DNA of 46,022 bases from Mycobacterium sp. E3198 (GTDB lineage Bacteria; Actinomycetota; Actinomycetes; Mycobacteriales; Mycobacteriaceae). The stretch covers positions 1 through 46,022 of the forward strand of contig NZ_LZIS01000084.1 in assembly GCF_001667015.1 (NCBI RefSeq). The letters are read 5' to 3'. Below the pieces are notes generated by a model, which saw nothing but the letters and a program-made list of their open reading frames with translations, was not told the DNA's origin and searched no databases. Below are positions 1 through 12,736 of the stretch, one piece after another. The position numbers and the translations under genes were made by a program. The number at the start of each line of letters is the position of its first letter. Within the stretch, counting starts at the first letter, position 1.

Positions 1-23
1 TCACGACCCTTGACGGTACTCGC

Positions 24-37
24 TACGCTTTTCCTTC
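24..37 (+). promoter_or_regulatory. Possible leaderless-type -10 element of the first gene
   Basis: TACGCT at 24-29 fits the mycobacterial TANNNT -10 pattern and sits 8 nt before the ATG at 38. No purine-rich ribosome-binding site lies in the 8 nt between them, so the transcript may start at or next to the ATG. A TTGACG at 10-15 resembles a -35 box but is too close (8 nt) to pair with this -10. This is inference from position only. Confidence 0.35.
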
Positions 38-720
38 ATGAGGAACTGGATGCTGCGCGGATTGGTGTTCGCCGCGGCCATGGTGGTACTTCGATTGCTG
101 CAAGGTGCGCTCATCAACGCGTGGCAGACACAGGCCGGTCTGATCAGCATCGTGCTGCTGATCCTGTTCGTGATCGGCGTGGTCATCTGGGGGGTGCTCG
201 ACGGGCGGGCGGACGCCACGGCCCAGCCGGATCCGGATCGCCGCCAGGACCTGGCGATGACCTGGCTGCTGGCCGGCCTGCTGGCCGGCATCCTCAGCGG
301 CGCCGTCTCCTGGCTCATCGCGCTGTTCTACCAGGGGCTGTACACCGGGGGCCTGATCAACGAGGTGACGACGTTCGCGGCGTTCACCGCGCTGCTCGTC
401 TTCGTGCCCGGGATCATCGGTGTGGCCGTGGGCCGCTGGCGCATCGACCGCAACCCGCCACCCCGCCCGCACGGCGGCGACGAGGAGCGGGCCGACACCG
501 ACGTCTTCTCGGCCGTCCGCGGCGACGAGACGCCCACCGGCGAGATCCCCGCACAGACGGCCCCCGGGGCCCAGGCCGAGGAGCGCACCGGGTCGATCGC
601 GACGGCCGAGCGCGACGCGCCCACCGAAACGATCCCGACGGCGGGCGACGACGCCAAGACCGAGGTGATCCGCACCGACGAGATCAAGCACGCCAAGCCG
701 GGCGAGGAGCCGGAAAAGGG

Positions 721-724
<4 letters not shown>
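38..724 (+). CDS. B-4DMT-type four-helix membrane protein (Rv2536-like)
   Basis: A 228-residue protein with an N-terminal membrane part and a long charged tail. Four hydrophobic segments are visible at roughly residues 8-22, 30-52, 68-95 and 105-128. The tail (about 140-228) is rich in Asp, Glu, Thr and Pro and should be cytoplasmic or disordered. Position and architecture match Rv2536 of M. tuberculosis, annotated in mycobacteria as a B-4DMT family transporter; no substrate is known to me. The ATG at 38 is the first start in frame and lies behind a TANNNT box. The stop codon overlaps the aroQ stop by 4 nt, so the two genes converge with no room for a separate terminator. Confidence 0.75.
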
Positions 725-3956
<3,232 letters not shown>

Positions 3957-3976
3957 CCGGCTATTCTCCCACGGGC

Positions 3977-4387
3977 TCAGCGCAGAACGGCCAGGCCCAC
4001 GGCCCCGGCGGTGGCCAGGCACATCGCCGGCCCGTGCGGCACCGCGCGCACGCCACGCAGCACCCCGACCAGCGCGGTGAGCAGCGGCGCGCCGAGCGCC
4101 GCCAGGAACCACGCCGGGGCGCCGAAGCAGCCGGCGAGCCCGCCCAGCCCGACCGCCAGCTTGACGTCGCCGGCCCCCATCGCCGTCGGCGCCAGCAGGT
4201 GGACCAGCAGGTACGTCCCGCTCAGCGCCGCCGCGCCGGCGAGCGCGGGCAGCCCCCGGCCGGCCACCGCGGCGCCCAGCAGGATCACGGCCGCGCCCGG
4301 CAGCGTCAACGCGTTGGGCAGCCGGCGTCGCCGGACGTCGTAGCAGCTCAGAGCGCCCATCCAGAGCAACACGACCGTTGCGGCCAT
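3977..4387 (-). CDS. Type IV prepilin peptidase-like protein (A24 family, CpaA/TadV type)
   Basis: A 136-residue, almost entirely hydrophobic protein. It has the two aspartates of the A24 aspartyl peptidases: Asp17 in the [12 protein letters not shown] stretch and the Asp of GAGDVKL at about residue 74. A C-terminal VPHGPAM echoes the PxGP motif of the family. It lacks the N-terminal methylase domain of PilD, so it is the short TadV/CpaA type that trims Flp prepilins. It corresponds to Rv2551c. No pilin or Tad assembly gene is near; it sits 10 nt below aroE and 20 nt above aroC, so it is transcribed with the shikimate genes. A partner substrate must be elsewhere in the genome. Confidence 0.8.
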   Translation of the reverse strand: MAATVVLLWMGALSCYDVRRRRLPNALTLPGAAVILLGAAVAGRGLPALAGAAALSGTYLLVHLLAPTAMGAGDVKLAVGLGGLAGCFGAPAWFLAALGAPLLTALVGVLRGVRAVPHGPAMCLATAGAVGLAVLR

Positions 4388-4397
4388 GCGCGGCAGG

Positions 4398-5204
4398 CTA
4401 GCGCAGCGCCGCCGCCATCGCCGCTCGCGGCGCGGGCAGCCCGGTGAACTGCTCGACCTGGGAAAAGGCCTGGTGCAGCAGCATCTGCAGGCCGTTGATC
4501 ACCCGGCCGCCGGCGGCGCCGACGGCGGCGGCCAGCGGGGTTGGCCACGGGTCGTAGACGGCGTCCAGCAGCACGGGGATCGGGGCCAGCGTGGCGGCGT
4601 ACCGCGCGGCCACGTCGGCGGGGATGGTGCTGACCAGCACCTCCGCGCCCGCGACCTCGCCGGCGAGCCCCTCGCTGTCCAGGCCGCAGAACCGGGCCTC
4701 GACGCCGACGCGGGCGCCCAGGTCGGTCAACCGCGCCGCCTTGCCCGGGTCGCGCGCCACGACCGTGATGCCGGTGACGCCGAGCCCGGCAAGGCCCACG
4801 ACGGCCGCCGGGGCGGTGCCGCCCGATCCACAGACCAGCGCGCGTCCCGAGGCCGACCCCAGGGCGCCGGTGACGCCGTCGACGTCGGTGTTGTCGGCCC
4901 GCCAGCCCGTCGGCGTGCGCACCAGGGTGTTGGCCGACCCGACGAGCTCCGCGCGCGCGGTGCGCTCGTCGGCGAAGCGCAGCGCGGCGAACTTGCCCGG
5001 CATGGTGACCGAGACGCCGACCCATTCCGGCCCGAAGCCGCCGACGACGCCCGGCAGCTCCTCGGCGCCGCAGTCGATGCGCTCGTACGTCCAGCCGTCC
5101 AGGCCCAGCGCGCGGTAGGCGGCCAGGTGCAGGTCCGGGGAGCGCGAGTGGGCGATGGGGCGGCCCAGCACCCCCGCCCTCCTAGCGGGCCGAGTCGAGC
5201 ACAC
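4398..5204 (-). CDS. aroE: Shikimate dehydrogenase
   Basis: A 268-residue NADPH-dependent enzyme that reduces 3-dehydroshikimate to shikimate. Substrate-site motifs are IAHSRSP near residue 17, the catalytic Lys in SVTMPGKFAAL, and NTLV followed by DNTDVDG. The dinucleotide loop is CGSGGTAPAA. The GTG at 5204 overlaps the end of mltG by 23 nt and gives a length like the M. tuberculosis protein. An alternative GTG at 5171 has a strong GGAGGG site 6 nt upstream, but it would cut the first beta strand (AGVLGRP), so I keep the longer form with moderate certainty. It belongs to the alaS-aroQ run. Confidence 0.93.
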   Translation of the reverse strand: MCSTRPARRAGVLGRPIAHSRSPDLHLAAYRALGLDGWTYERIDCGAEELPGVVGGFGPEWVGVSVTMPGKFAALRFADERTARAELVGSANTLVRTPTGWRADNTDVDGVTGALGSASGRALVCGSGGTAPAAVVGLAGLGVTGITVVARDPGKAARLTDLGARVGVEARFCGLDSEGLAGEVAGAEVLVSTIPADVAARYAATLAPIPVLLDAVYDPWPTPLAAAVGAAGGRVINGLQMLLHQAFSQVEQFTGLPAPRAAMAAALR

Positions 5205-6447
5205 CGTTGCGCTTAGCCAGCTCGATATTGGCCAAATGCTGCTGATAGTCCTTCGTGAACAGCGTCGTGCCCTGGGCGTCGATGGTGACGAAGTACAGCC
5301 AGTCCCCCGGCTCCGGGTGCTCCGCGGCGCGCAGCGCGTCGACGCCGGGCGAGCAGATCGCGGTCGCGGGCAGGCCCTGGGACACGTAGGTGTTCCACGG
5401 GGTCCGCTGGCCGCGGTCGGCGTCGGTGGTGGCGACCTCGCGGCGGTCCAGCGGGTAGTTCACGGTCGAATCGAACTCCAGCGTGTGGTGCGCGTGCAGC
5501 CGGTTGTAGATGACCTGCGCCACCTTCGGGAAGTCCTGCGTGTTGGATTCCTGCTGCACCAGCGAGGCCACCACCAGGATGTCGTAGGGCGACAGGCCCA
5601 TGGCCTGCGCGGAGTCCACCAAACCCGACTTCGCGTACTCCACGGCGCCCGCGCCGATCAGGCTCGTCAGGATGCTCTCGCCCGAGGAGGAGGGATCGAC
5701 GTTGAAGGTCCCCGGCGCGATCAGGCCCTCGATCCGGCGGTGGTCGGTGCCCAGCTCGGTGACCGGCTCGACCGCCCACGGCGGCACCGCCAGGGTGGTC
5801 GGCGCGGCGTTGGACGCCGCCGCGCGCAGGTCGTCCACCGAGACGCAGCGCTTGTTGCCGTCGAGGTCCACGCAGGTGGCCCGCGAAATCAGCGTGAAGA
5901 TGCCAGGGTTCACCTTGTTGGTCTTCATGTCGGTGGTGTCGTCGAGCTGACGGCCCTCCGGGATGACGAGCCGCCCCACCCGGCTGTTCGGGTCGGCCAG
6001 CCGCGCGACGGCGTTGGCCGCCGGAATTTCGGTGCGCATCCGGTAGAAGCCGGGCTGGATCGAGTTGATCGCGGCGTTGCCGTGGGCGGCGTTGACGAAC
6101 GCGCGCACCGTGGCGACCACTCCCTGGTTGTGCAGCGTCTCCCCGACCATCGTTGTCGAGTCGCCGGACTGGATCTGAATCACGATGTCGCGCTTGCCGT
6201 TTCCGGTGTAGTCGTCGCCGGAACCGAACACCGTGTTCCACAGCCGGGTGCCGACGAAGACCGCGACGACCGCGATCACGACGAGCACCGCGAGGGTGAC
6301 CCGGCCGGCGACGCGCCGCCGCTTCTTGCCACGGTCGGCCCGGTTCCGGTCCACCCGGCTCATCCGGCGCCGGGGCGGCCCGACCGGGCTGGGATCGGCG
6401 CGCTGGCGCCGCGCGCTGTCAACCACGGCTCGCTCCCCTGCGCGCAT
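5182..6447 (-). CDS. mltG: Endolytic murein transglycosylase MltG (YceG)
   Basis: A 421-residue bitopic membrane protein. A basic N-terminal tail ending in RGKKRRR is followed by one transmembrane helix at about residues 46-66, then a LysM-like segment and the YceG catalytic domain outside the membrane. Signatures are [17 protein letters not shown] with the catalytic Glu, [15 protein letters not shown] and the NTY...[11 protein letters not shown] block. The family cleaves nascent glycan strands near the synthase complex and sets chain length. The start ATG at 6447 overlaps ruvX by 29 nt; an internal ATG before SRVDRNRAD is a possible shorter start. It corresponds to Rv2553c. Confidence 0.92.
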   Translation of the reverse strand: MRAGERAVVDSARRQRADPSPVGPPRRRMSRVDRNRADRGKKRRRVAGRVTLAVLVVIAVVAVFVGTRLWNTVFGSGDDYTGNGKRDIVIQIQSGDSTTMVGETLHNQGVVATVRAFVNAAHGNAAINSIQPGFYRMRTEIPAANAVARLADPNSRVGRLVIPEGRQLDDTTDMKTNKVNPGIFTLISRATCVDLDGNKRCVSVDDLRAAASNAAPTTLAVPPWAVEPVTELGTDHRRIEGLIAPGTFNVDPSSSGESILTSLIGAGAVEYAKSGLVDSAQAMGLSPYDILVVASLVQQESNTQDFPKVAQVIYNRLHAHHTLEFDSTVNYPLDRREVATTDADRGQRTPWNTYVSQGLPATAICSPGVDALRAAEHPEPGDWLYFVTIDAQGTTLFTKDYQQHLANIELAKRNGVLDSAR

Positions 6448-6910
6448 CCAGCCAGCTCTGCAGGATCGCCACCGCCGCCGCCTGGTCGATCACCGACCGC
6501 TGCGCTCGGGACCGCACGCCGGCGGCCCGCAGCGATCGCTGGGCGCTGACGGTGGTCAACCGCTCGTCGGCCAGCCGCACCGGGACGGGCGCGATCCGGC
6601 GGCCCAGCGCCTCGGCGAGCTCGATCGCGTCCCGGGCCGACGGCCCGGTCCGATCGGCCAGCGTCCGCGGCAGCCCGACGATCACCTCGACCGCCTCCAG
6701 TTCGGCGACCAGCTCAGCGAGCCGGCGCAGGTGCCGGCCGGAGCGGTCGCGGCGCACGGTTTCCACCGGGGTGGCCAGGATGCCGTCGGGGTCGCTGGCG
6801 GCCACGCCGATGCGCACGCTGCCGACGTCGACGCCCAGGCTCCTCCCTCGGCCGGGGTCCTGATCGGGATCGCCGGGCCGGTCGGGGAGGCGGTGCTGTG
6901 TCAAGACCAC
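6419..6910 (-). CDS. ruvX: Holliday junction resolvase-like RNase H-fold protein (YqgF/RuvX)
   Basis: A 163-residue RNase H-fold protein. The first acidic residue is in [13 protein letters not shown] at about residues 25-37, then [15 protein letters not shown] and [11 protein letters not shown] with the second acidic site, and a final acidic residue in [12 protein letters not shown]. Family members act in pre-16S rRNA processing and have been proposed as Holliday junction nucleases. The GTG at 6910 abuts the alaS stop with no gap. The first 24 residues are poorly conserved, so the true start could be internal. It corresponds to Rv2554c. Confidence 0.92.
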   Translation of the reverse strand: MVLTQHRLPDRPGDPDQDPGRGRSLGVDVGSVRIGVAASDPDGILATPVETVRRDRSGRHLRRLAELVAELEAVEVIVGLPRTLADRTGPSARDAIELAEALGRRIAPVPVRLADERLTTVSAQRSLRAAGVRSRAQRSVIDQAAAVAILQSWLDARRGASRG

Positions 6911-9604
6911 TCAACCGACCCGCGCTATCGCCCTGTGCACTGCAGCAAGCGCGGCGTCGATTCCGGTGGGATTTTTTCCTGAACCCTGCGCCAGGTCGCC
7001 CTTGCCGCCACCGCGGCCGTCGACCTCCACGCCGAACTCTTTGACCAGGTCGTTGGCGCTGATTCCAAGATCCTGGGCGGCCCGATTGGCGGCGACCACG
7101 TACGGCACCGTCCCGCCGTCGCCTTCGGCGATCAGCGCCACCACGGCCGGGTCGTTGCCGAGCTTGCCGCGGATGTCGCCGACCAGGGAACGCAGGTCGG
7201 CCGCCGTCATCCCGCTGGACATCCGCTGCGCCACCACACGCACGTTACCGATCCGCTCCGCGCCGGCGGCGGCGTTGGTCGCGGCGGCGCGGGCGCTCGC
7301 CAGCCGGGCGCGTTCGAGTTCCTTCTCGGCCGCCTTGAGCCGGTCGACCAGGTTGGCCACCCGGGCCGGCACCTCGTCGGACGGCACCTTCAGCGACGAC
7401 GCCAGCCCGGCCATCAGCGCGCGCTCCTTGGCCAGGTGCCGGAACGACTCCAGCCCGACGTAGGCCTCCACCCGGCGCACCCCGGAGCCGATCGACGACT
7501 CGCCCAGGATGGTCACCGGACCGATCTGCGCCGAGTTGTGCACGTGGGTGCCGCCGCACAGCTCGAGCGAGAACGGCCCGCCGATCTCCACCACCCGCAC
7601 CTCGTCGGGGTAGGCCTCGCCGAAGAGCGCCATCGCCCCCATCGCCTTGGCCTTCTCCAGCTTCTCGGTGAAGGTGTGCACCTCGAAGTCGGTCTGCACG
7701 GCCTCGTTGGTGACCTCTTCGATCTGGGTGCGCTGGTCCTCGGAGAGCGGCCCCTGCCAGTTGAAGTCGAACCGCAGATAGCCCGGCCGGTTCAGCGATC
7801 CGGCCTGAACCGCGTTGGGGCCCAGCACTTGTCGCAGCGCGGCGTGCACCATGTGGGTGCCCGAATGCCCCTGGGTGGCCCCCCGGCGCCAGTCCGGGTC
7901 CACGGCGGCGACGACGGTGTCGCCCTCGACGAATTCCCCGGACTCCACGTTGACCCGGTGCACCCACAGCGTTTTGGCGATCTTCTGGACGTCGGTGACG
8001 GCCGCGCGGGCGCTCCCGTTGGCCCCGGTTCCGCTGATGCTGCCCTCGTCGGCGATCTGCCCGCCGGACTCGGCGTAGAGCGGGGTGCGGTCCAGCACCA
8101 GCTCGACGCGTCCCTCCCCTTGCGAGCCGTGGGCGACCACCGGCACCCGCTTGCCGTCGGCGAAGATCCCCAAAATCCTTGCCTCGGAGGTCAACTCGTC
8201 GAACCCGGTGAACTCGGTCGGCCCGGCGTCGACCAGCTCGCGGTAGGCGCTCAGGTCGGCGTGCGCATGCTTGCGCGCGGCGGCGTCGGCCTTGGCGCGC
8301 TGGCGCTGCTGCAGCATCAGCTCGTGAAAGCCGCCCTGGTCGACCTGCAGGCCGGCCTCGGAGGCCATCTCGAGGGTCAGCTCGATCGGGAAGCCGTAGG
8401 TGTCGTGCAGGGTGAACGCGTCGGAGCCCGAGACCACCTTGGCGCCAGACGATTTCGTCGCGCTGACCACCTCGTCGAACAACCGCGAACCAGACGACAG
8501 CGTCCGGTTGAAGGCCGTCTCCTCGGCCACGGCGATGCGCCGGATCCGGTCGAAGTCGGTGACGAGCTCGGGATACGACGGGCCCATCGAGTCGCGCACG
8601 GTGGCCATCAGGTCGCCGACGATCGGGTCCTCGATGCCCAGCAGCTTGGCCGACCGGATCACCCGGCGCAGCAGCCGGCGCAGCACGTAGCCGCGCCCGT
8701 CGTTGCCCGGGCTGACGCCGTCGCCGATCAGGATCGCCGCGGTGCGGCTGTGGTCGGCGATGACGCGGTAGCGGACGTCGTCCTCGTGGCTGCCGACGTC
8801 ATAACCGCGCGGGGCCCGCGTGGCGACCAGGTCGATGATCGGCCGCAGCAGGTCGGTTTCGTAGACGTTGTGCACGCCCTGCAGCACCAGCGCGATCCGC
8901 TCGACGCCCATGCCCGTGTCGATGTTCTTGCGCGGCAACGGCCCGAGGATGGGATAGTCCTCCTTGGTGCTGCCCTCGCCGCGCTCGTTGGCCATGAACA
9001 CCAGGTTCCAGACCTCGAGGTAGCGGTCCTCGTTGGCGACGGGGCCGCCCTCGGGGCCGAACCCCGGCCCGCGGTCGTAGTAGATCTCCGACGACGGCCC
9101 GCACGGCCCGGGGATGCCCATCGACCAGTAGTTGTCGGCCATGCCGCGGCGCTGGATCCGCTCGGCCGGCAGGCCGGCGATCTCCTGCCAGAGCGCCACG
9201 GCCTCGTCGTCGTCGTGAAACACGGTGGCCCACAACCGATTCGGGTCCAGGCCGTAGCCGCCGTCGGCGATGGGACCGGTCAGCAGCGACCAGGCCAGTT
9301 CGATCGCGCGGCGCTTGAAGTAGTCGCCGAACGAGAAGTTTCCGGCCATCTGGAAGAAGGTGTTGTGCCGGGTGGTGATGCCCACCTCGTCGATGTCGGG
9401 GGTGCGGATGCACTTCTGGATGCTGGTGGCCGTCGCGTACGGCGGGGTGCGCGCGCCCAGGAAGAACGGCACGAACTGCACCATGCCGGCGTTGACGAAC
9501 AGCAGGTTGGGGTCGTCGAGGATCACCGACGCGCTCGGCACCTCGGTGTGGCCCGCCTTCACGAAATGATCGAGGAATCGCTTCCTGATCTCGTGTGTCT
9601 GCAC
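6911..9604 (-). CDS. alaS: Alanyl-tRNA synthetase
   Basis: An 897-residue class II synthetase charging tRNA-Ala. The N-terminal catalytic core holds the motif 1 region TSIQKCIR and motif 2 around [15 protein letters not shown]. The editing domain carries the HSGTH zinc site and CGGTHV. A coiled-coil C-Ala domain follows, ending in [12 protein letters not shown]. The order and length are typical. GTG at 9604 lies behind AGGAAGAAG about 14 nt upstream. It is the promoter-proximal gene of the nine-gene run ending with aroQ, so a promoter within 9605-9666 probably drives the shikimate genes as well. Confidence 0.97.
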   Translation of the reverse strand: MQTHEIRKRFLDHFVKAGHTEVPSASVILDDPNLLFVNAGMVQFVPFFLGARTPPYATATSIQKCIRTPDIDEVGITTRHNTFFQMAGNFSFGDYFKRRAIELAWSLLTGPIADGGYGLDPNRLWATVFHDDDEAVALWQEIAGLPAERIQRRGMADNYWSMGIPGPCGPSSEIYYDRGPGFGPEGGPVANEDRYLEVWNLVFMANERGEGSTKEDYPILGPLPRKNIDTGMGVERIALVLQGVHNVYETDLLRPIIDLVATRAPRGYDVGSHEDDVRYRVIADHSRTAAILIGDGVSPGNDGRGYVLRRLLRRVIRSAKLLGIEDPIVGDLMATVRDSMGPSYPELVTDFDRIRRIAVAEETAFNRTLSSGSRLFDEVVSATKSSGAKVVSGSDAFTLHDTYGFPIELTLEMASEAGLQVDQGGFHELMLQQRQRAKADAAARKHAHADLSAYRELVDAGPTEFTGFDELTSEARILGIFADGKRVPVVAHGSQGEGRVELVLDRTPLYAESGGQIADEGSISGTGANGSARAAVTDVQKIAKTLWVHRVNVESGEFVEGDTVVAAVDPDWRRGATQGHSGTHMVHAALRQVLGPNAVQAGSLNRPGYLRFDFNWQGPLSEDQRTQIEEVTNEAVQTDFEVHTFTEKLEKAKAMGAMALFGEAYPDEVRVVEIGGPFSLELCGGTHVHNSAQIGPVTILGESSIGSGVRRVEAYVGLESFRHLAKERALMAGLASSLKVPSDEVPARVANLVDRLKAAEKELERARLASARAAATNAAAGAERIGNVRVVAQRMSSGMTAADLRSLVGDIRGKLGNDPAVVALIAEGDGGTVPYVVAANRAAQDLGISANDLVKEFGVEVDGRGGGKGDLAQGSGKNPTGIDAALAAVHRAIARVG

Positions 9605-9666
9605 TTTGAGTCCGCTTCTTCCTGTCGCTTCTACTTGCCTTGATCGGGGATTCCCAGCCTAGACAG

Positions 9667-10068
9667 CTAGCCCTCCAGGAAGCTCAACCGCACCGACCGC
9701 CGCGGGTTGTCCCGGTTGAGGTCCACCAGCACGATGCTTTGCCACGTGCCCAGCTGGGGGTCGCCGCTGGCGACCGGCACCGTCACCGACGGCGCGACGA
9801 TGGCCGGCAGCACGTGGTCGGCGCCGTGGCCCGCCGAGCCGTGCGCGTGCCGGTAGCGGTCGTCGCGCGGCAACAGCCGTTCCAGCGTGTCGACCAGGTC
9901 GTCGTCGGAGCCGGCGCCGGTCTCGATGATCGCGACCCCCGCCGTGGCGTGCGGGACGAACACGTTGCACAGGCCGTCGCCGTAGCTGAAGCAGAACCGG
10001 CGCACCGCATCCGTCAGGTCGACGACGCGGCGGCGCGCGGTGTCCACCTCCAGCACATCGGTATGCAC
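9667..10068 (-). CDS. YjbQ family protein (UPF0047, Rv2556c-like)
   Basis: A 133-residue protein of the YjbQ fold. Signature blocks are [11 protein letters not shown], the [10 protein letters not shown] region with several histidines, and [13 protein letters not shown] followed by [11 protein letters not shown]. Some members show weak thiamine-phosphate synthase activity, but the physiological role is unsettled. The start is GTG at 10068: TAGGCT at 10076-10081 lies exactly 7 nt upstream with no ribosome-binding site, the arrangement expected of a leaderless mRNA. It diverges from the gene at 10194. Confidence 0.88.
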   Translation of the reverse strand: MHTDVLEVDTARRRVVDLTDAVRRFCFSYGDGLCNVFVPHATAGVAIIETGAGSDDDLVDTLERLLPRDDRYRHAHGSAGHGADHVLPAIVAPSVTVPVASGDPQLGTWQSIVLVDLNRDNPRRSVRLSFLEG

Positions 10069-10081
10069 CCGGTCCAGCCTA
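10069..10081 (-). promoter_or_regulatory. Leaderless-type -10 box for the YjbQ gene
   Basis: Read on the minus strand, TAGGCT (10081 to 10076) matches TANNNT and is followed by 7 nt and then the GTG start. There is no Shine-Dalgarno sequence in the 7 nt. In mycobacteria this spacing usually means transcription starts at the start codon. Confidence 0.55.
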
Positions 10082-10117
10082 CGGCCAGGTCAGCTGGACG
10101 GCCATTGCGGCGGATTG

Positions 10118-10129
10118 CCTCCTAGGAGG
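10118..10129. repeat. Perfect 12-bp palindrome in a divergent promoter region
   Basis: CCTCCTAGGAGG reads identically on both strands. It lies between the divergent starts of the YjbQ gene and the starvation-type gene, 65 bp upstream of the latter's start. It is a candidate operator; no known regulator is inferred. Confidence 0.6.
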
Positions 10130-10145
10130 AAGGTATCGGGTGGGA

Positions 10146-10161
10146 CCGGTGGCGCCACCGG
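10146..10161. repeat. Perfect 16-bp palindrome upstream of the starvation-type gene
   Basis: CCGGTGGCGCCACCGG is a perfect 16-bp inverted repeat ending 20 bp before the ribosome-binding site at 10181. Together with the 12-bp palindrome at 10118 it makes this short intergenic region unusually symmetric, as expected for a regulated promoter. It could also fold in the 5' leader RNA. Confidence 0.65.
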
Positions 10162-10193
10162 GGCGCTGCCCCGACATTAGGGAGGGGTCGATC

Positions 10194-10817
10194 GTGTACG
10201 CACGCTCAACCACCATCCAGGCGCAACCCCTGTCGGTCGACATCGGCATCGCGCACGTCCGCGACGTCGTCATGCCCGCGTTGCAGGAGATGAACGGGTA
10301 TGTCGGGTTGTCGTTGCTGGTGGACCGCCAGTCCGGCAGATGCATCGCCACCAGCGCCTGGCAAACGATGGAGTCGATGCGCGCCAGCGCCGAGCGGGTG
10401 GCGCCGGTCCGCGATCGCGCCGCCTTGATGTTCGACGGCAGCGCCAAGGTCGAAGAGTGGGACATCGCTTTGCTGCACCGCGACCACCACTCCGCCGACG
10501 GGGCGTGCGTGCGGGCGACCTGGCTCAAGGTGGTCCCCGACCAGCTGAGCCGGTCGCTGGACTTCTACCGGTCCTCGCTGCTGCCGGAGATGGAGCAGCT
10601 CGACGGGTTCTGCAGCGCCAGCCTGATGGTCGATCACCCCGCGTGCCGGCGGGCGGTGTCCTGCTCGACGTTCGACAGCATGGACGCGATGGCCCGCAAC
10701 CGCGACCGGGCCACCGAGCTGCGCAGCTCCCGCGCGCGGGACCTGGGCGCCGAGATCGTCGACGTCGCCGAATTCGAACTGGCGATCGCCCACCTGCGGG
10801 TGCCGGAGCTCGTCTAG
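10194..10817 (+). CDS. Rv2557/Rv2558-like protein with two dimeric alpha/beta-barrel-like repeats
   Basis: A 207-residue cytoplasmic protein. It is an internal duplication: [20 protein letters not shown] near residue 25 is echoed by [19 protein letters not shown] near residue 126, each followed by a strand and a helix with MxAMAxNRDRA-type residues, as in ABM/DABB ferredoxin-like barrels. M. tuberculosis has two adjacent paralogues here (Rv2557, Rv2558), reported as starvation-induced; this window has one. The GTG at 10194 is chosen because GGAGGGG (10181-10187) lies 6 nt upstream and because the protein then starts at the conserved YARSTTI. Function is unknown. Two palindromes lie in its promoter region. 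Confidence 0.85.
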   Translation: MYARSTTIQAQPLSVDIGIAHVRDVVMPALQEMNGYVGLSLLVDRQSGRCIATSAWQTMESMRASAERVAPVRDRAALMFDGSAKVEEWDIALLHRDHHSADGACVRATWLKVVPDQLSRSLDFYRSSLLPEMEQLDGFCSASLMVDHPACRRAVSCSTFDSMDAMARNRDRATELRSSRARDLGAEIVDVAEFELAIAHLRVPELV

Positions 10818-10834
10818 GGCAGGCCGGGCCGTCT

Positions 10835-10930
10835 TGAGTGTGTAGCCAGGGCTTTCAGGGTGTGTCCACGGCGGGAATTCCGCGAAATCTCCGCCGTAGA
10901 GACACAGTCAAAGCCGTCAGATCACACTCA
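10835..10930. repeat. Dyad-symmetric intergenic repeat, copy A
   Basis: A 96-bp imperfect inverted repeat. The ends are TGAGTGTG (10835-10842) and CACACTCA (10923-10930). A second pair of half-sites lies about 21-22 bp inward (GGTGTG at 10858; ACACAGTCA at 10902). The centre has ACGGCGG (10868-10874) facing CCGCCGT (10891-10897). It lies between two convergent genes. A second copy with the same half-site arrangement is at 41315-41410. Confidence 0.75.
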
Positions 10931-10946
10931 CGGCCGCTGCGACCGC

Positions 10947-11285
10947 TCAGGGCAGCGCGTCACCCGGGAATCCGCGGCACGGGTGCACCTGGTAGGTGAA
11001 CACCCCGGCCGCCACCCCCGGGTCGTCGTTCATCAGCCCGGCGGTCTCCTCGACCGTCGCGGCGAACACCCCGATGCCGCAGACATCGGATTCGTCGGTG
11101 ACCGGCAACACCACCGCCAGCACGCCGTCGTCGCGCAGGCCGAAGTTGCGCCGGCCGTGCTCCCAGATGAGCCCCGGTGACGACTCGTCGCCGAAGCGCG
11201 GGCCGCGCTTGAGGATCACCACGCTGTAGGGCTTGGCGGTGGGCAGCAGCCGGCCCATCTCCTCGTCGGTAAACGTCTTCGTCAT
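10947..11285 (-). CDS. YciI-like (YCII-related domain) protein
   Basis: A 112-residue soluble protein with a ferredoxin-like fold. The segment [16 protein letters not shown], the central [17 protein letters not shown] and a C-terminal [13 protein letters not shown] fit the YCII-related group, where a strand-borne His or Asp is thought to be catalytic; function is not established. The ATG at 11285 overlaps the rarA stop (ATGA), so it is coupled to rarA. I do not recall a counterpart at this place in M. tuberculosis. Confidence 0.75.
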   Translation of the reverse strand: MTKTFTDEEMGRLLPTAKPYSVVILKRGPRFGDESSPGLIWEHGRRNFGLRDDGVLAVVLPVTDESDVCGIGVFAATVEETAGLMNDDPGVAAGVFTYQVHPCRGFPGDALP

Positions 11286-12631
11286 GACCGTCCCCTCTTG
11301 CGGATGATGGCGCGCAGCCGGTCCAGCCGGCCGGCCAGCTCGCGTTCGGCGCCGCGTCCGGTGGGCCGGTAGTAGTCCACCCCGACCAGCTCGTCGGGCG
11401 GATATTGTTGCCCCACAACGCCATCGGGATCGTCGTGGGAGTACCGGTAGCCCTGGGCGTTGCCCAGCCCCGCGGCACCGGAGTAGTGCCCGTCGCGCAG
11501 GTGGGGCGGCACCAGCCCGGCCTTGCCCGCCCTGATGTCGTCCATCGCGGACGCCAGCGCGGTGGTGACCGCGTTCGACTTCGGCGCGGTGGCCAGGTGG
11601 ATGGTGGCGTGCGCCAGCGTCAGCTGCGCCTCGGGCATGCCGATCAGCTGCACGGTCTGGGCGGCGGCGACCGCGGTCGGCAGCGCGGTGGGGTCGGCCA
11701 GGCCGATGTCCTCGCTGGCCAGGATCATCAGCCGGCGCGCGACGAACCGCGGGTCCTCCCCCGCGACCAGCATGCGGGCCAGGTAGTGCAGCGCGGCGTC
11801 CACGTCGGAGCCGCGCACCGACTTGATGAAGGCGCTGACGACGTCGTAGTGCTGGTCGCCGTCGCGGTCGTAGCGCACCGCGGCCTTGTCCAGGGACTGC
11901 TCGATGATCTCGACGCTGACGGCTTCGCCCGCCTCGGCGGCCACCTCCAGCGCGGTCAGGGCGCGGCGGGCGTCGCCCGCGGCCAGCTGCACCAGCAGGT
12001 CGACGGCCTCGGGCGCGACGGCGACCTTCCCGCCCAGGCCGCGCGGGTCCTCGACGGCGCGCTGGACGACGGTGCGGACGTCGTCGGACGTCAGCGGCCG
12101 CAGCTGCAGGATCAGCGACCGCGACAGCAGCGGCGCCACCACGGAGAACGACGGGTTTTCGGTGGTCGCGGCCACCAGCAGCACCACCCGGTTCTCCACG
12201 GCGGACAGCAGGGCGTCCTGCTGGGTCTTGGAGAACCGGTGCACCTCGTCGATGAACAGGACGGTCTGCTCGCCGTTCAACAGGGCCCGTCGCGCCACAT
12301 CGATCACGGCCCGAACGTCCTTGACCCCGGCCGACAGCGCCGACAGCGCCTCGAACCGGCGCCCGGTGGCCTGCGAGATCAGCGCGGCCAGCGTCGTCTT
12401 TCCGCTGCCCGGCGGGCCGTACAGGATGACCGACGCCATGCCCGAGCCCTCTACCAGCCGGCGCAGCGGCGACCCGGGGGTCAGCAGGTGGTCCTGCCCC
12501 ACCACCTCGTCCAGCGAGGCCGGCCGCATCCGCACGGCCAGCGGCGCACCGGCCGACACGCCTAGGCCGTGGTCGGTTGTCTGCGGTGCGCCGGGGAGGT
12601 CAAACAGACCGTCGGACACGGTTTCAGGCAT
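11282..12631 (-). CDS. rarA: Replication-associated recombination ATPase RarA (MgsA), Rv2559c-like
   Basis: A 449-residue AAA+ ATPase of the clamp-loader clade. Walker [10 protein letters not shown] lies near residues 72-80, Walker [10 protein letters not shown] near 125-133, sensor 1 ATTENPSF near 155-162, and SRS with an Arg finger follows. The C-terminal tetramerisation part holds [18 protein letters not shown] and the HLATAPKSN block typical of the family. The protein acts at stalled replication forks with SSB and RecA. The open frame begins at 12631 and reaches the conserved [12 protein letters not shown] within 35 residues. It is followed by the overlapping YciI-like gene. Confidence 0.95.
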   Translation of the reverse strand: MPETVSDGLFDLPGAPQTTDHGLGVSAGAPLAVRMRPASLDEVVGQDHLLTPGSPLRRLVEGSGMASVILYGPPGSGKTTLAALISQATGRRFEALSALSAGVKDVRAVIDVARRALLNGEQTVLFIDEVHRFSKTQQDALLSAVENRVVLLVAATTENPSFSVVAPLLSRSLILQLRPLTSDDVRTVVQRAVEDPRGLGGKVAVAPEAVDLLVQLAAGDARRALTALEVAAEAGEAVSVEIIEQSLDKAAVRYDRDGDQHYDVVSAFIKSVRGSDVDAALHYLARMLVAGEDPRFVARRLMILASEDIGLADPTALPTAVAAAQTVQLIGMPEAQLTLAHATIHLATAPKSNAVTTALASAMDDIRAGKAGLVPPHLRDGHYSGAAGLGNAQGYRYSHDDPDGVVGQQYPPDELVGVDYYRPTGRGAERELAGRLDRLRAIIRKRGRS

Positions 12632-12736
12632 ACCACGTCGTGCCGACAGCGCGGTCCGGTCACTTGTTTGCTAAGTTCCGGTTTGCCGAGTTTGGACGCG
12701 CGTGCCCACAAGTTGAATCCAACAGCTAGGACGGAC

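Noticed and set aside
10..15. TTGACG as -35 box of the first gene
   Set aside because: Only 8 nt separate it from the TACGCT -10 candidate, too short for a sigma-A promoter.
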